Source of the DNA: Membranipora membranacea
Taxonomy: Eukaryota; Bryozoa; Gymnolaemata; Cheilostomatida; Membraniporidae
Assembly (NCBI GenBank): GCA_914767715.1
Contig: OU612065.1
Location: 11,530,001-11,594,000 of the forward strand
Direction of reading: 5' to 3'
Length of the DNA stretch: 64,000 nucleotides
A program made the position numbers and the translations under genes. Each line of letters opens with the position of its first letter. Positions within the stretch are counted from its first letter, which is position 1. The notes under the pieces are model-generated. The model was not told the DNA's origin. It saw only the letters and a list, made by a program, of their open reading frames with translations, and searched no databases. This document shows, one piece after another, positions 37,601 through 58,855 of the stretch.

Positions 37601-40189
37601 ATGGTTAGCCATTAAAATGAAAACTAATAACTTTTCCGATATTTTCAAGCACCAGCAATTGAACTTGAAACAGGGCTTTCTTTGCAGGAGTCTGCTATTA
37701 TCAGTTAGAGGATAGAGAATAAAAGAAGCAGAGTGCAAAGCCCCTAAAACAAGTCTGTGAAGTTTCGAAAGTATAAGGCAACGCTAATTTTTCTAAAGAT
37801 TTTCTCATTTATATCATGACGGGTAGCCTGGGCATTGGGAGACAGTTTAGCCCATAATGGCCATCCGGCCACCCAAGGCATTGATTTAGAAACTGCCGCA
37901 ACTATCTGTAGCCTTGCAGCAGAGCTGAATCAATTCTAATAAAGTAATGGTATACAGGCAGTAGAGTCCTGAGGCTGGGTAAACCTAGCAGATGCAAAGT
38001 GGAATTTTTTAAGCAGCCAAATTTTGCATACCCATAATTAGATAGTCTTTAGAGTGATTGATGAACGTAATACATGGTCAGTGTACTGTGAAAAGAGAGA
38101 CTTGGGGAATACCTAAAACTTTTTTGCCACCAATTTACCAGTTTCGATGATGTCATAAATGGTTGTTCCAAAAATCAATGGATTAAATTGACGCTGATAA
38201 TTTAGTGACAGTTTATCAAAGCATGACTTGCGAAAAGTTTATCAGATAATGATCATTCCCATAATCCATGTAAAGGTGGTATTTGGTGCAATACTACCAT
38301 AGTTGGCCAATTACTAGGGAGGCCTTACTTTCAAATATTATCTATCTGCACAGAAGGCACATGGCTTTACAAAATTCACGTTTAAAATGTATGAAAGGTA
38401 TAAAAGGTATGAGGAGGGTGATGGTATGACTCCCTATTTTCTAGGCAACAGATATAGAGTCTCTGGCACCTATGGCTCATGAGGCCTGAAAGATTTTGTT
38501 TATGACTGGTGGAACCGTTAACATATAAATGAAGTATTTATATGTTTATGGGTAGTACATATCACAGAGGGTATACATATATACGCATACACAATTTTAT
38601 TCATTGCTCCGGCTATCAATATTGTGGCAACTAAAGCAACAAAAAGTCAAGATGTAGTTTGAACAAGGAGTACTTTTACTCCTTGGTTTGAATCTTGAGA
38701 GTGTCATAAAACTGTTCTTTACCACATACCATATCACATTTGCAGGCTAACACAATATTACATGAAGTAAACATAATAATGGCTACCAAGTGAGTAAGCT
38801 AGAATGAGAGTCTTATTTTCGACGAGTTTGTCAAAACAGGTAACAGATCATGATGTAATAACTTCTGATAATTAAGATAAGATAAGCGATCATGATTGAT
38901 TAAGCTCCACAGTTATCAACAGACAAACTAAATCTACTACTTAGCCAAAATATGCATATGTGTTAACTCTTCAACAAACAGATCTAGCCCATGATTGACA
39001 ATGCAAGTCATCAGAAAATAAATGGGCACACACAACTAGATTTCACATCCGAGTCGATATCTGTGTCCTTACAGACATTCGGAGTTTTGGTTAGTAAGCC
39101 TACATATATATTTCATGAGAACTGCTTCATCGTTAATCTCAGATTGCATTGTATCCGGCTCCAAAATCCACAGCTGGTACTTGAAAAGTATCTTCTTATA
39201 AGTTGGTATGAGTATCAGTAATAAAATTTGGTAACTGAACAGCTGTAACATAGGGGTATATAGAAGAATGCTGATGCTCAGGCGAGTCTTAACCTTGCTT
39301 CCCCGAGTATGAGAAGAATGATCGCTGATGATAAAGTGTGTTGAGCTGAGGTATGAAGTATTGAGCTGGGTGTCTTTGGCTTGATGATATGCTATCTCGC
39401 TGGCAAGAACAGCATTGTTGTTGTGGTCTTACTGGCTATGGATCTTGGTTCGCCTTTCACACACAACTTACCCTGGTGACTGTCGAGACAGATCTCTAGC
39501 TTCTGGAAAAACCAGCGGCGCTAATTTCATTAAACCCCTTTAGTGTATGCACTATTATTTGATTAATATGACTCAAGCTGATTGATAATGGCGAAGAGCG
39601 CAGTTTGACTAGCGGTCAGTATGTGGTAGAAAGAGCCTCTTTAAGTAATGACACTGTAATTGCCATTCATTGAAAGTTGTAGTCACCGAGGTGACTACAA
39701 CTTTCAATGAATGGCAATTACAGTGTCATTACTTAGGCCTACTACACTACTTCCTGTTGATGAGCTAGTTTGGAAAAAAGGAGGATTGAATTATTCATGA
39801 TGAAGTAATCATACATGCAATGCATATAAATTGTCAACCTTGTCATTACTGTAGTGTAGTACTTATCTCACTCACAGTCTGATTTTGTGATGGACAAGTT
39901 TAGTACAAGTTATATCACTACAAGTAAGATTTTTGGAAACTTTGCCTGGTATTGTGCCTACCTTAGCCCTGAAAAGAGAGTAGACTCCGAGCAGTAGCCC
40001 AAGCATAGGCCTGGCTAAGGTTAACTTAATAGTATGATGGTTGTGGGTACAGAGAGAGAGAAGGGTAATCAATTGTCATTGCAAGTCTGGTAAAAGCTTA
40101 CCTGTCAAAAGAGGCTGCACAATGCCATTCTGGTATGAGCTGTACTCTGTCATGTCTATAGACTTCCTTGCACGCAAATGAGTGGCCAT
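31694..40189 (-). CDS. NAPRT: Nicotinate phosphoribosyltransferase
   Basis: Cytosolic NAD salvage enzyme of the Preiss-Handler pathway: nicotinate, PRPP and ATP give nicotinate mononucleotide. Twelve phase-consistent exons: 40189-40102, 37343-37173, 36598-36391, 36095-35965, 35351-35236, 35078-34991, 34690-34582, 34208-34068, 33786-33621, 33404-33216, 32394-32215, 31771-31694 (TAA). The product is 554 residues, close to human at 538. Visible landmarks: [12 protein letters not shown] near the N-terminus, [23 protein letters not shown] with the probable catalytic His at 223, and [10 protein letters not shown] of the phosphoribosyl-binding region. All the core motifs I looked for are present, so it should be active. 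The first intron is 2.8 kb and contains two palindromic insertions. The gene is convergent with DNAJC27 and lies downstream of TRIM37 on the same strand. Confidence 0.95.
35632..35688 (+). repeat. Half copy of the 59648-59776 inverted-repeat element
   Basis: A stretch beginning TAGTTTAAGCTCTCAAACT and running to GCTGGTAGTAG matches one arm of the element at 59648-59776. The second arm is absent. It lies in a NAPRT intron. Confidence 0.6.
35686..35730 (+). repeat. 17-bp tandem repeat, 2.6 units
   Basis: The unit ACCAAGTCACACGCTGS is repeated at 35686-35702 and 35703-35719, with a partial unit to 35730. It is intronic in NAPRT, directly next to the half-copy inverted-repeat element. Confidence 0.75.
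35865..35885 (+). repeat. (CTG)n microsatellite
   Basis: About seven CTG units in a NAPRT intron. Confidence 0.85.
38664..38685. mobile_element. 22-bp palindromic micro-insertion with 7-bp TSD
   Basis: CAAGGAGTA and its complement TACTCCTTG flank a CTTT loop. Exact 7-bp direct repeats GTTTGAA occur at 38657-38663 and 38686-38692. This is the clearest case of the class, because the duplicate cannot be extended to 8 bp on either side. It lies in NAPRT intron 1. Confidence 0.75.
39642..39735. repeat. Perfect 94-bp palindrome
   Basis: Two 46-bp arms are exactly complementary with only a GA dinucleotide between them. It starts TAAGTAATGACACTGTAATT and ends with its complement, in NAPRT intron 1. 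The terminal TA on each side could be a TA target duplication, as for Tc1/mariner-type MITEs. A two-base loop makes a microRNA precursor unlikely. Confidence 0.85.
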
Positions 40190-41084
40190 AACTTAATGGA
40201 TTTATCTTCAGTAGTTTGAAGGCAAATTTAGATGGCTCAATTATAACAACTACAAGGGAAAGTCCCTCTTATCTATACAACCCTGACCTTTTAATAACGC
40301 AGTGATTGGCTATGTGATCAAAACTCCACCCCTTTCCACTATACTAAAGAGTTGTTTCCTCTGATGACATGGGTAAACAACTACCGTTTAATCACACTAC
40401 TGAATAATGTATTACTGGTGTCAGGGAGGGTGGATGTGTCAATGGAATGGTTTGGTTATGCCAATCCAATTATTTGCAGTGTTTAAAAAGCTGTAAAGTG
40501 TCAGAATTTTAGAAAAAAACCACAGTCATTGTTCACCTCAATAAGTAAGATACTGAATATTTATTTGACAACGAGCGGATAAAACAAACAAAAATAAAAT
40601 GGTGTCATAAAATGATTCATGCAATGAAGTTAAGCTGATTTTTTTATGCGTGAGCGAAGAACATTTGTTATATAATAAATAGTTGGGAGAGTTTTAGAGT
40701 TAAGAGATGTATGTTGGTTACATGGACATGATTTGTGATCATTGAATAAGCAAACAAAAAACAATAAAATTCTCGTGTGCCGCTAAAACCATATAGGGAT
40801 AACTCTATGGCTAAAACATGGAGGCAAGTGAGATTTCTTACAAGCCGATTGATTTTAGAAGACATTGTCAGTCACAGTCAGAGTCAATTTCCTTCAAGCC
40901 ACCGACTTTCCATAGCGAGGCCGATGGCTATATAAGCAATAAGCTTTTGAAGCTATTATACATCAGTCACCTATTACTGCAATGTACTCAAAATCAAAGT
41001 TAACAGTGATGTGTCCAATGGCTGTTTTGTATTCAATCATTGATAGACTATAAAGCTGTTCAAGTGGAGATCAGTTTTAGGAGA
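40190..41084. other. Spacer between TRIM37 3' end and NAPRT 5' end
   Basis: Non-coding; both neighbours are on the minus strand. A minus-strand AATAAA at 40560-40565 could polyadenylate TRIM37. A lone CAGGGAGGGTGG arm at 40422-40433 resembles half of the G-rich micro-element. Confidence 0.5.
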
Positions 41085-51640
<10,556 letters not shown>

Positions 51641-52340
51641 TTATTTGTAGTGAGTTGATTGGTGACTGATTATCATACTACAAAATCTGTGCAACAATGG
51701 TCAAACGCTCATCAAAAGCCAAGGGACTTTAGTTCAAAACTCCTTCTGTCTTCCATATCAAAACCTAATTTTATTTCAGAATTCCTATTGTTTATTAGTC
51801 TGAGAAGTAATAAATATCCCATTTCCGGTTTTCAATATTTGGAAATAGACATAAAAAAAAGCTTTTTCTATATCAATAATATTAAGTATCCATGTCAGTT
51901 AATGTCTGGAACAAATATCACATCTAGTAGTTCTTCTCAAACTAAACAGCTTAGAAACCTAACGTTGAATAACAAAAAGCTTTGAGGTACCCCCCATCTC
52001 ATTAATCATGCTTTTAGGCACTGAGTCAATGTTACAATCATGCATCAATAACATGCATGAAAATCCTCACACAGCTAGCTATGACTTAGCACAATAATTG
52101 GTGCAGTACATAAGCCAAGCCCAAAACACATGCTTGCCATTCAGCACCAGGGAGTCAGAGCTGTTGTGACAGACAGTAATGCAAAATTATAAGCAATCCA
52201 TCACAGTCTGTTGGAACTAGAAACAGCTCAGAAGAAAGGAAATGAGGTAGTGTCTGTTTATCAACATACCCTTAACATTGATAAGAGTGTAAGTAAGGGA
52301 AACTGGAGTTATTTCATTAATATATTCTGCTCTTGGAGTC
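51641..52340. promoter_or_regulatory. Probable shared divergent promoter, TRIM37 / O-acetyltransferase
   Basis: The 700-bp interval separates the ATG of TRIM37 (-) from the ATG of the O-acetyltransferase gene (+). No exon is visible, so 5' UTRs and promoter elements of both genes must lie within it unless untranslated exons occur. I identify no specific binding motif. Confidence 0.5.
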
Positions 52341-55300
52341 ATGAGGCCGAGGTTTCTTAGAATATCACCCACTCTCGGTTCTGGGTATGGTCCCAACCTG
52401 TTTAGTGAAGCTGCATGCCAAAGAACTCTGAATGAACATTTTAACCATTTCTGGGACAGCTTAGTCAAGTTTAATAACAGAGATGTATTTGCTAAGGCTG
52501 CCAGGAGTTTTACATCATCAACCACTCCAGGGAGGTATGGAAGGAAACCTGACACGCGTGGTCAAAAGAAGCAGGACTCGCTCCAATTTTCCTCTTCTTC
52601 TATAAAGCAACAAAATCCGATGCAGAGTAATGATGCATTGTATGAGAAGATCACCTCTTCTGCCACGGGTCAAGCGGTACCAAAGAAAAAAGAGATGGAT
52701 GTGCCGGACCCTACAACATTTTCGCCAAAGCAAAGAAATGGAAATATGTTTGTTGGCCTGCAAACGGATTTCCCCTGTCTGCTGAAAAACCCATCTCGAG
52801 GACCAGAACCAGAGTACCACAAAATAGTGTCTGGGTACAAGACTTTCCAGTTTGATTCACCATTTTACTGCAAGTACAATCAAGGTGTGCTGCCTGGCTT
52901 CACGATGGCTTACGAAACATGGGGAGAGCTGAATGAGGATAAATCCAACGCTATCTTGTTGGCAGCAGGTCTGTCAGCGAGTTCTCATGCTAAAAGTCAC
53001 GCTGATAATGAGAAACCTGGATGGTGGGAGAAGTTTATTGGACCAGGTAAGCTCAGATGATAAATACCAGCGGTCAATTTTTATTATCTACTTGGTAAAA
53101 CAGGATACCTACACAATGAAAAATTTTGTTATTTATGTTTGGAAAGAAGACAACACAACCAGCGATGTACCAACTTGAAACAGAATAATTAATTTATCAT
53201 TTATTGTCAACCATTTTAGGAAAATCGCCTAACAGTTGAATTATTGATAATTATGGATGTTCTCTTGTAGGATGTGCTGTTGACACCAACAAGTACTTTG
53301 TCATCTGCACCAACACTATAGGAGGGTGTTATGGTAAGTAATACTGTGCCAACCGGATTCAAGGATAGCACCCAAGTTTGTGTTCTGTCATAGACAAGTT
53401 TGTCAAATTACAAATAAAATAATTGGTGTGATAGCTTCGCTATTTGGGTTGTGGTTTTAAAAATGAATAATCACACCACAATGTATTTGATTCTTAAAGT
53501 GTTTTATCAAGTTTGTTGGTTTACCGGATGAGCTGTTATCACCGCCATGCTCTATGCAAGCATATCCAAACTCATGCTTCTTTGGAATTTCCATTCAATG
53601 TGCAAAGTGCTAAACTTCTCGCTATCTAACTCAGTGTACCGTCTATCTACATGAAATGTTTATTTGTACTATATCTGGCCTGGTTATTTATCCAGTTGGA
53701 TAAAATTTGATCAGTTTTAATCAGCTCCTATTCCTTTTTCAACATGATTTCATGACATTTTTGTATCCTTTGTGTTTCAGGTAGCTCTGGACCATCATCT
53801 ATTAATCCCGAGACTGGTGAGCCTTATGGTACCACCTTCCCTGTACTTTCCGTGGTTGACATGGTTAACGCTCAATTTCTACTTCTGGATCATCTCGGTG
53901 TTGACAAGCTTTATGCTACTGTCGGTTCCTCTTTAGGTGAGTAACTTTCATTTATCTAAATGGATATCAAACATACTATGGGTGTACACCACTTACCATA
54001 TTCACAAACCATTTACTCTTCGGTGATAAATGAAGTAATAATTTGGAAGTTTTCCACTCCATCATAAGGTTGGACAATAAAAATATGTGCTTGCTGAATG
54101 TAACCCTGTCCCATATGGAAATATTTTAGTGCTTAAGTACATTTGAAAATTACTATGATGTCAATGAACTAAGGTTTAGTTCATTGGTTTTGTGTGGTTT
54201 GAATATTTCAAGGCATTTAGTAATCATTAATGGAAGCAAAACAAGTACTTAGTTTCCTTGACAAGACCACATGCTCTGGGCAACAGGGTCGATGACTGCT
54301 ATCACTGCATGCAACTTAGTACAAAAGTAGGTTTATAGCTATTTAAATGGGGTTAGTAAGCCAAGCCTCCATTACTGTGGTTAAATTTACTATATAACAC
54401 AGAACAAGGATATCCTTACGCTCTGTATATATATATATATATTTGCAATGCCTATATCATATATGGTTGATCTATTACTGTATAGTAACTGATGAAATGT
54501 ATGGAGGAAATCAGAAGTCATGCTGGTTGAGGAAAAGGCAGTACAGAAAAATTTTTTTTCGATGAAACAGAATGTTACCTGGGGGTAATTTGGTTCTGGT
54601 TGATTTCATTTATAATGCGGTATACAAAGCCATCTGCAATTGTTGGAAAAAATATATAGGCCCTCTCTTGTATTTTTGTTTTAAGGTGGTATGTGTAGCT
54701 TGAGTGCTAGCGTACAGTTCCCTGACAGAGTGGGGCGTATGATATCTATATCGTCCTGTGCTGAATCCCATCCTACCTCAATCGCTGTGCGATATTTACA
54801 AAGGAAGTGCATCATGACTGACCCCAACTGGAATAATGGTAAGTGCATGCACAAAGTTTTCCATTCATGCCGCTTAATATTCACTTTTGTTTGACCCATA
54901 TAGTTCGATGACGTATGTATGACACTCTCAGGTGACCACAATGAACGCTTATCTTGGGTCACTGATATCCACCTGTCTGTCCATATATCAAAGCATTTGC
55001 CACGATACAACAGGTTGTTGTTTGCAGTATCATGTAGGACTACTTCGTTGATATGACTAGGCAAATCTGCTATCTTACAATATTGCGTCATTGAGTGAGT
55101 GACTCGGCATTTTTCTTAAAAAAGCTGTTGTTTTAAAGTCAAAATATAGAACAGGTTGTACTCTTGCCGTTATGCTTCTTTACATTCTGATAAAAGTATC
55201 TAGTCTAGAATACTCTATGTCCTATGAACATGCTTCTTGTGTACCTACGATAATATGTTGGTCTCGAGTTAATCTATGGGTAAATTTTCTGGTTTTTATC

Positions 55301-57310
55301 TGGTTCTTATCTCACCACGACCTTTTTTCAATTTGATGAAAACCTAGATCATTTATTGTAAAGCGTTTACTCGCTCAACCCTCTTGTCTAATTTGGCCCA
55401 TAAAATCATGCCGTGTACCACGATTGAGTCTTGTAATGTTGCTCAGTAGCCGGCTCCCTATTACTAATGTACCAGGTAGTGTCCCATTTAATGATATGAT
55501 TTGCACACTTGTTCACAAATTTACTATCCCCATATTAGGCCAAGGCTGATTATATAACATGTTATATAATAGTTTGATAGGAATCTTGTCCCGCATCATA
55601 TCCCTGGAGTAAGTGTCATTGAGCAGGTTTCGCATGCAAAGAAACAATGGTCATAAACCTGTCTGATGTGTACGTAAGCCCAGTTTATCTCAAACCATCT
55701 GTTGAATTAAAAGTCACGTCTCATTGTGACTTCCCTAAATGATGGAAAATACCCAACTACATGGCATAACATTCCTCCTTACTATAATGTTACATAACAA
55801 CAGTATAGACATAAATGTATGTTATCTTATGTGCAAGCAGCCGGTCTAATAACTTCCACCTCAAGAATCACACATAGACTTAATATATTAAGCCTGTGGT
55901 GTCACATGACAATTTTGATAGCAGTCTACTGTCTACCTGTCTCTTACAACCCAACTATGGACTATTCTTTGAAAATATATTTTGTTTATACCAGGACATT
56001 ATTATGGAAAGAGATATCCTCGAAATGGTATGAAGTTAGCTCGAGAGCTGGGTACTATGACCTATAGATCAGGCCCAGAGTGGGACGAGCGCTTCTCCCG
56101 TAAAAGGATTGAACCCAAAGAAGACCCTGCTCTATGTCCTACATTCCTCATAGAAAGCTACCTCGACTACCAAGGTTTGTAATAAATTTAACTTTATCTC
56201 AGGTGGCTTGATGTTCCCTCTCGATATTGAAAAATATTAAGTTTTAACAAAATTTGCAAAAAATAAGGATCCATCCAAGCATAGGTATTTTTGGAGGGAA
56301 TTTTTGGTTACTCAATGAAAAGTCTTTCAACAGTGGTATGAGTGCCTGATGCAAAATTTTGATCTGATTCAGAGATGAACAAGTCAATTTGTTTGATTTC
56401 ATTTTTGAAGTGTTTTTATGGTAGAACTATAGATTGTACACCTCTATTTTCCCATTGCTACCTGTGTTGATGTTGCTAGTTTAGTTAGACAACTCTATAA
56501 CGGAAGAGTTTTTAAAACAGCAGAGAGGGTGATTTATTTCCACCTTCATACCACAGTAAACATACCCAAGAACTTCCTGTAATAGTAACAACAATTGATT
56601 TGTTCAGAAGGGGTTATCGTCTGGTTAAGTGCAAGCTGGAATGCAATTGAATGTTCATTGACCAACTCTTTTGAAAACGGATTTGTCATTCTAGATAGCA
56701 AGCTTACAGCCTTTATTATTGTGTCTCTCTGTTCTAAAAATAAAGCTGATATAAAGTACTACTGCTACCAAAAGTACTCGTGGCTGATATGTAGTTTTGA
56801 TTTGCTCTGCTAGAATCAAAACCTGATCGGACCTTCCCGCTATCTGTAGTAGATTTAGATGTGTGGAACTTATTTTGAAAGTTGCCCTCTAATTTATTAG
56901 AGCTCTTCCCATTCTTGTCCTTGATAATGCTAATAACATTATTATTGTTGACAGGTGAGATGTTTTGTACCATGTACGACCCTAACTCACTGCTCTACAT
57001 CTCCAAAGCTATGGATCTGTTCGACGTAGCGGAGGATTACTCCTCGATGCAGGAGGCTCTCTCCAGAGTTCAATGCCCGGTGATGGTGATCGGTGTCTCC
57101 ACTGATATCCTCTTCCCTATTTGGCAGCAGAGAGAGCTGGCAGCAGCCTGCAGGGATGCCGGTAATAGTAGAGTCACCTTTTATGAGCTCGACTCTATCT
57201 ATGGTCATGACACCTTTCTTCTTGACCTGAATGGTGTCGGCTCTGCTGTGAAGGGATTCCTGGATACAGAGCAGACTGTGTTTGGACGAGTCAGACCAAG
57301 AAAAGATTAG
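52341..57310 (+). CDS. Serine/homoserine O-acetyltransferase-like, MetX/CysA alpha/beta-hydrolase
   Basis: Transfers acetyl from acetyl-CoA to the hydroxyl of serine or homoserine, the first step of sulfhydrylation routes to cysteine or methionine (family knowledge). Exons: 52341-53046, 53271-53333, 53781-53936, 54686-54838, 55995-56174, 56955-57310; 537 residues. Every junction is phase 1 and falls in a Gly codon. Visible motifs: [38 protein letters not shown] and the nucleophile elbow GSSLGG (Ser307). The acid is Asp470 in STDILFP and the base is His504 in YGHDTF, so the triad is complete. The first ~155 residues precede the catalytic domain and begin with a basic, hydroxylated stretch that could be a mitochondrial transit peptide. 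The motifs resemble the fungal serine O-acetyltransferase branch (CysA/Cys2) more than bacterial homoserine enzymes, so serine is the likelier substrate. Vertebrates have no counterpart. Split, animal-style introns argue against contamination. Confidence 0.88.
54398..54425. repeat. 28-bp hairpin with CACAGA...CTCTG ends
   Basis: CACAGAACAAGGATATCC continues into TTACGCTCTG. It resembles the two terminal repeats of the 20828-22510 element (CACAGAGTAAGGATAT) joined end to end. Flanks TATATAA and TATATAT match at 6 of 7 but sit in a TA-rich run, so the duplication is uncertain. Intron of the O-acetyltransferase gene. Confidence 0.5.
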
Positions 57311-58700
57311 TACAGACTAGATTACATGGCACATAACACATTTCTGTTATAAGCTGGGCTGGTGACATTTACTAACTCTGATTGTTATAATGTTATGTTA
57401 TTATTATCAAGTTTATAAGTATTCCAAGTCCTGCTCTTCTGGAAATTCTATAAAGCTTCTATCTATACTAAGCTTCTATCTTCAACTGTCTATTTTTACT
57501 GCCTATGTACTTTCTATTTTTACTAAGGCACACACATTCTAATGTCTGCTAACCAATGACCACCAGTGTAAGCCTTATATCCTGTCTCCCCACCGTTCAC
57601 ATACTGACTACTAACAATCTATCCCTCAACAGTATTACCACCCCCAGGCCCCAGTACTGGGCCAGTAGGCAATCGTGACATCATCAAATTTATGACAAAT
57701 TTGTTTCGTTATTATCTTGCAATGGTCATGTTTTCCTGTGTTACCAATCCGTTTTTATTTCAACCGGGTTTGATCTTTTCCCTGCATCTTAAGTCTTTCG
57801 ATTTGTTTGAATGTTATAATAAACTTTTCTCACATAAGTCATAAAACAATTTGATGAAGCCCAAGCCCCATCAATCTGGCTCAGAATCTGTATCCATTAC
57901 TCTATTTCAGCATGCCTCCATTGACTGACAAAACGGACTATATTGTCATAGTTGTAAATCTCATATACTGGTTATTTATTCAGTTACCTGACTATCCTAT
58001 TTCTGTTCTGACATCTGACAAGTTGTTTTGCTATGTAAATGAAACCTAACACAGTTAGGCTAGTTAAATTAGACCTAGAAAGGAAAAAACTGAACTAAAG
58101 AGCAAAATATGAAAAGTTATGTGGATACAACAGGGCTAAATGAAATTCACCATGTGATATGTCATATCCTCGTGAGTTTGTCAGCTTGGAAGTTCGAGAA
58201 CGACATTTATTTCATACTCAACTCTTAATTGTGGTCCAGATGAGTAATGACGCCTGGTGGCTGCTCTAATCTGTTATAAGTGAGGCTGCGATCTCTAAAA
58301 GTATAGGGTTTTGATTGGTATCTTCCTCGTTCAATGTGAATGGTTGGCAAAGTTTCGCTGCCTGACACTTTTTACATGTAGTCAGGCCTGTTTGGATACC
58401 TTGAGCCTTTCAATAACCTTGAAATGAGCCAGACTAGCTTCTTCAATTTCAAATAGCTATTGCTAAAAAATTGAAGTTGTTGGTATAACCGGGGAGGGGG
58501 GGGCTAAACTATCATTTCCCTTATTATTCAGTTTTTTTGGACTTGATAGAATTATGTACTGAGTTGTGGCGTCAGCGCTGACGGTACTCATATCACGACT
58601 CAACAGCGTACTGCGAATATCCAGCTCATCACATTGTTGGTTTTGATTTCAGTCAGTGCTCACTTTCACTGAGTGTACACAACTTATCATCCGTTACCAG
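57311..58700. other. 3' UTR and spacer before the SERINC-like gene
   Basis: No coding exon is seen. A plus-strand AATAAA at 57818-57823 likely ends the O-acetyltransferase transcript. A consensus donor GTGAGT at 58701 suggests that a 5' UTR exon of the SERINC-like gene ends at 58700 and splices to 58855. Confidence 0.5.
57818..57823 (+). terminator. Polyadenylation signal AATAAA
   Basis: Canonical hexamer about 510 bp after the O-acetyltransferase stop codon. Confidence 0.5.
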
Positions 58701-58855
58701 GTGAGTGATGTCTGTCATAGAATACCTACTGCCAGATCATTAAAATCCAATGATATTACAATTATATGAGTATGACCTGTTTGTTACTTGTGAGCGGAAT
58801 TGAGAAGGTTGTGCCTGGACTTAGTTTTGTTTTCATTACATGATATTTTTGTAGA

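Noticed and set aside
39642-39735. microRNA hairpin interpretation of the 94-bp palindrome
   Set aside because: A 2-bp loop and perfect 46-bp pairing do not fit animal pre-miRNAs, which have mismatches and larger loops.
52341-53046. Bacterial contamination or symbiont origin of the O-acetyltransferase
   Set aside because: The gene has five GT-AG introns with conserved phase and sits between animal genes on one continuous sequence.
54681-55091. 136-codon minus-strand frame
   Set aside because: Its lower part is the complement of an O-acetyltransferase exon, and the rest falls in an intron.
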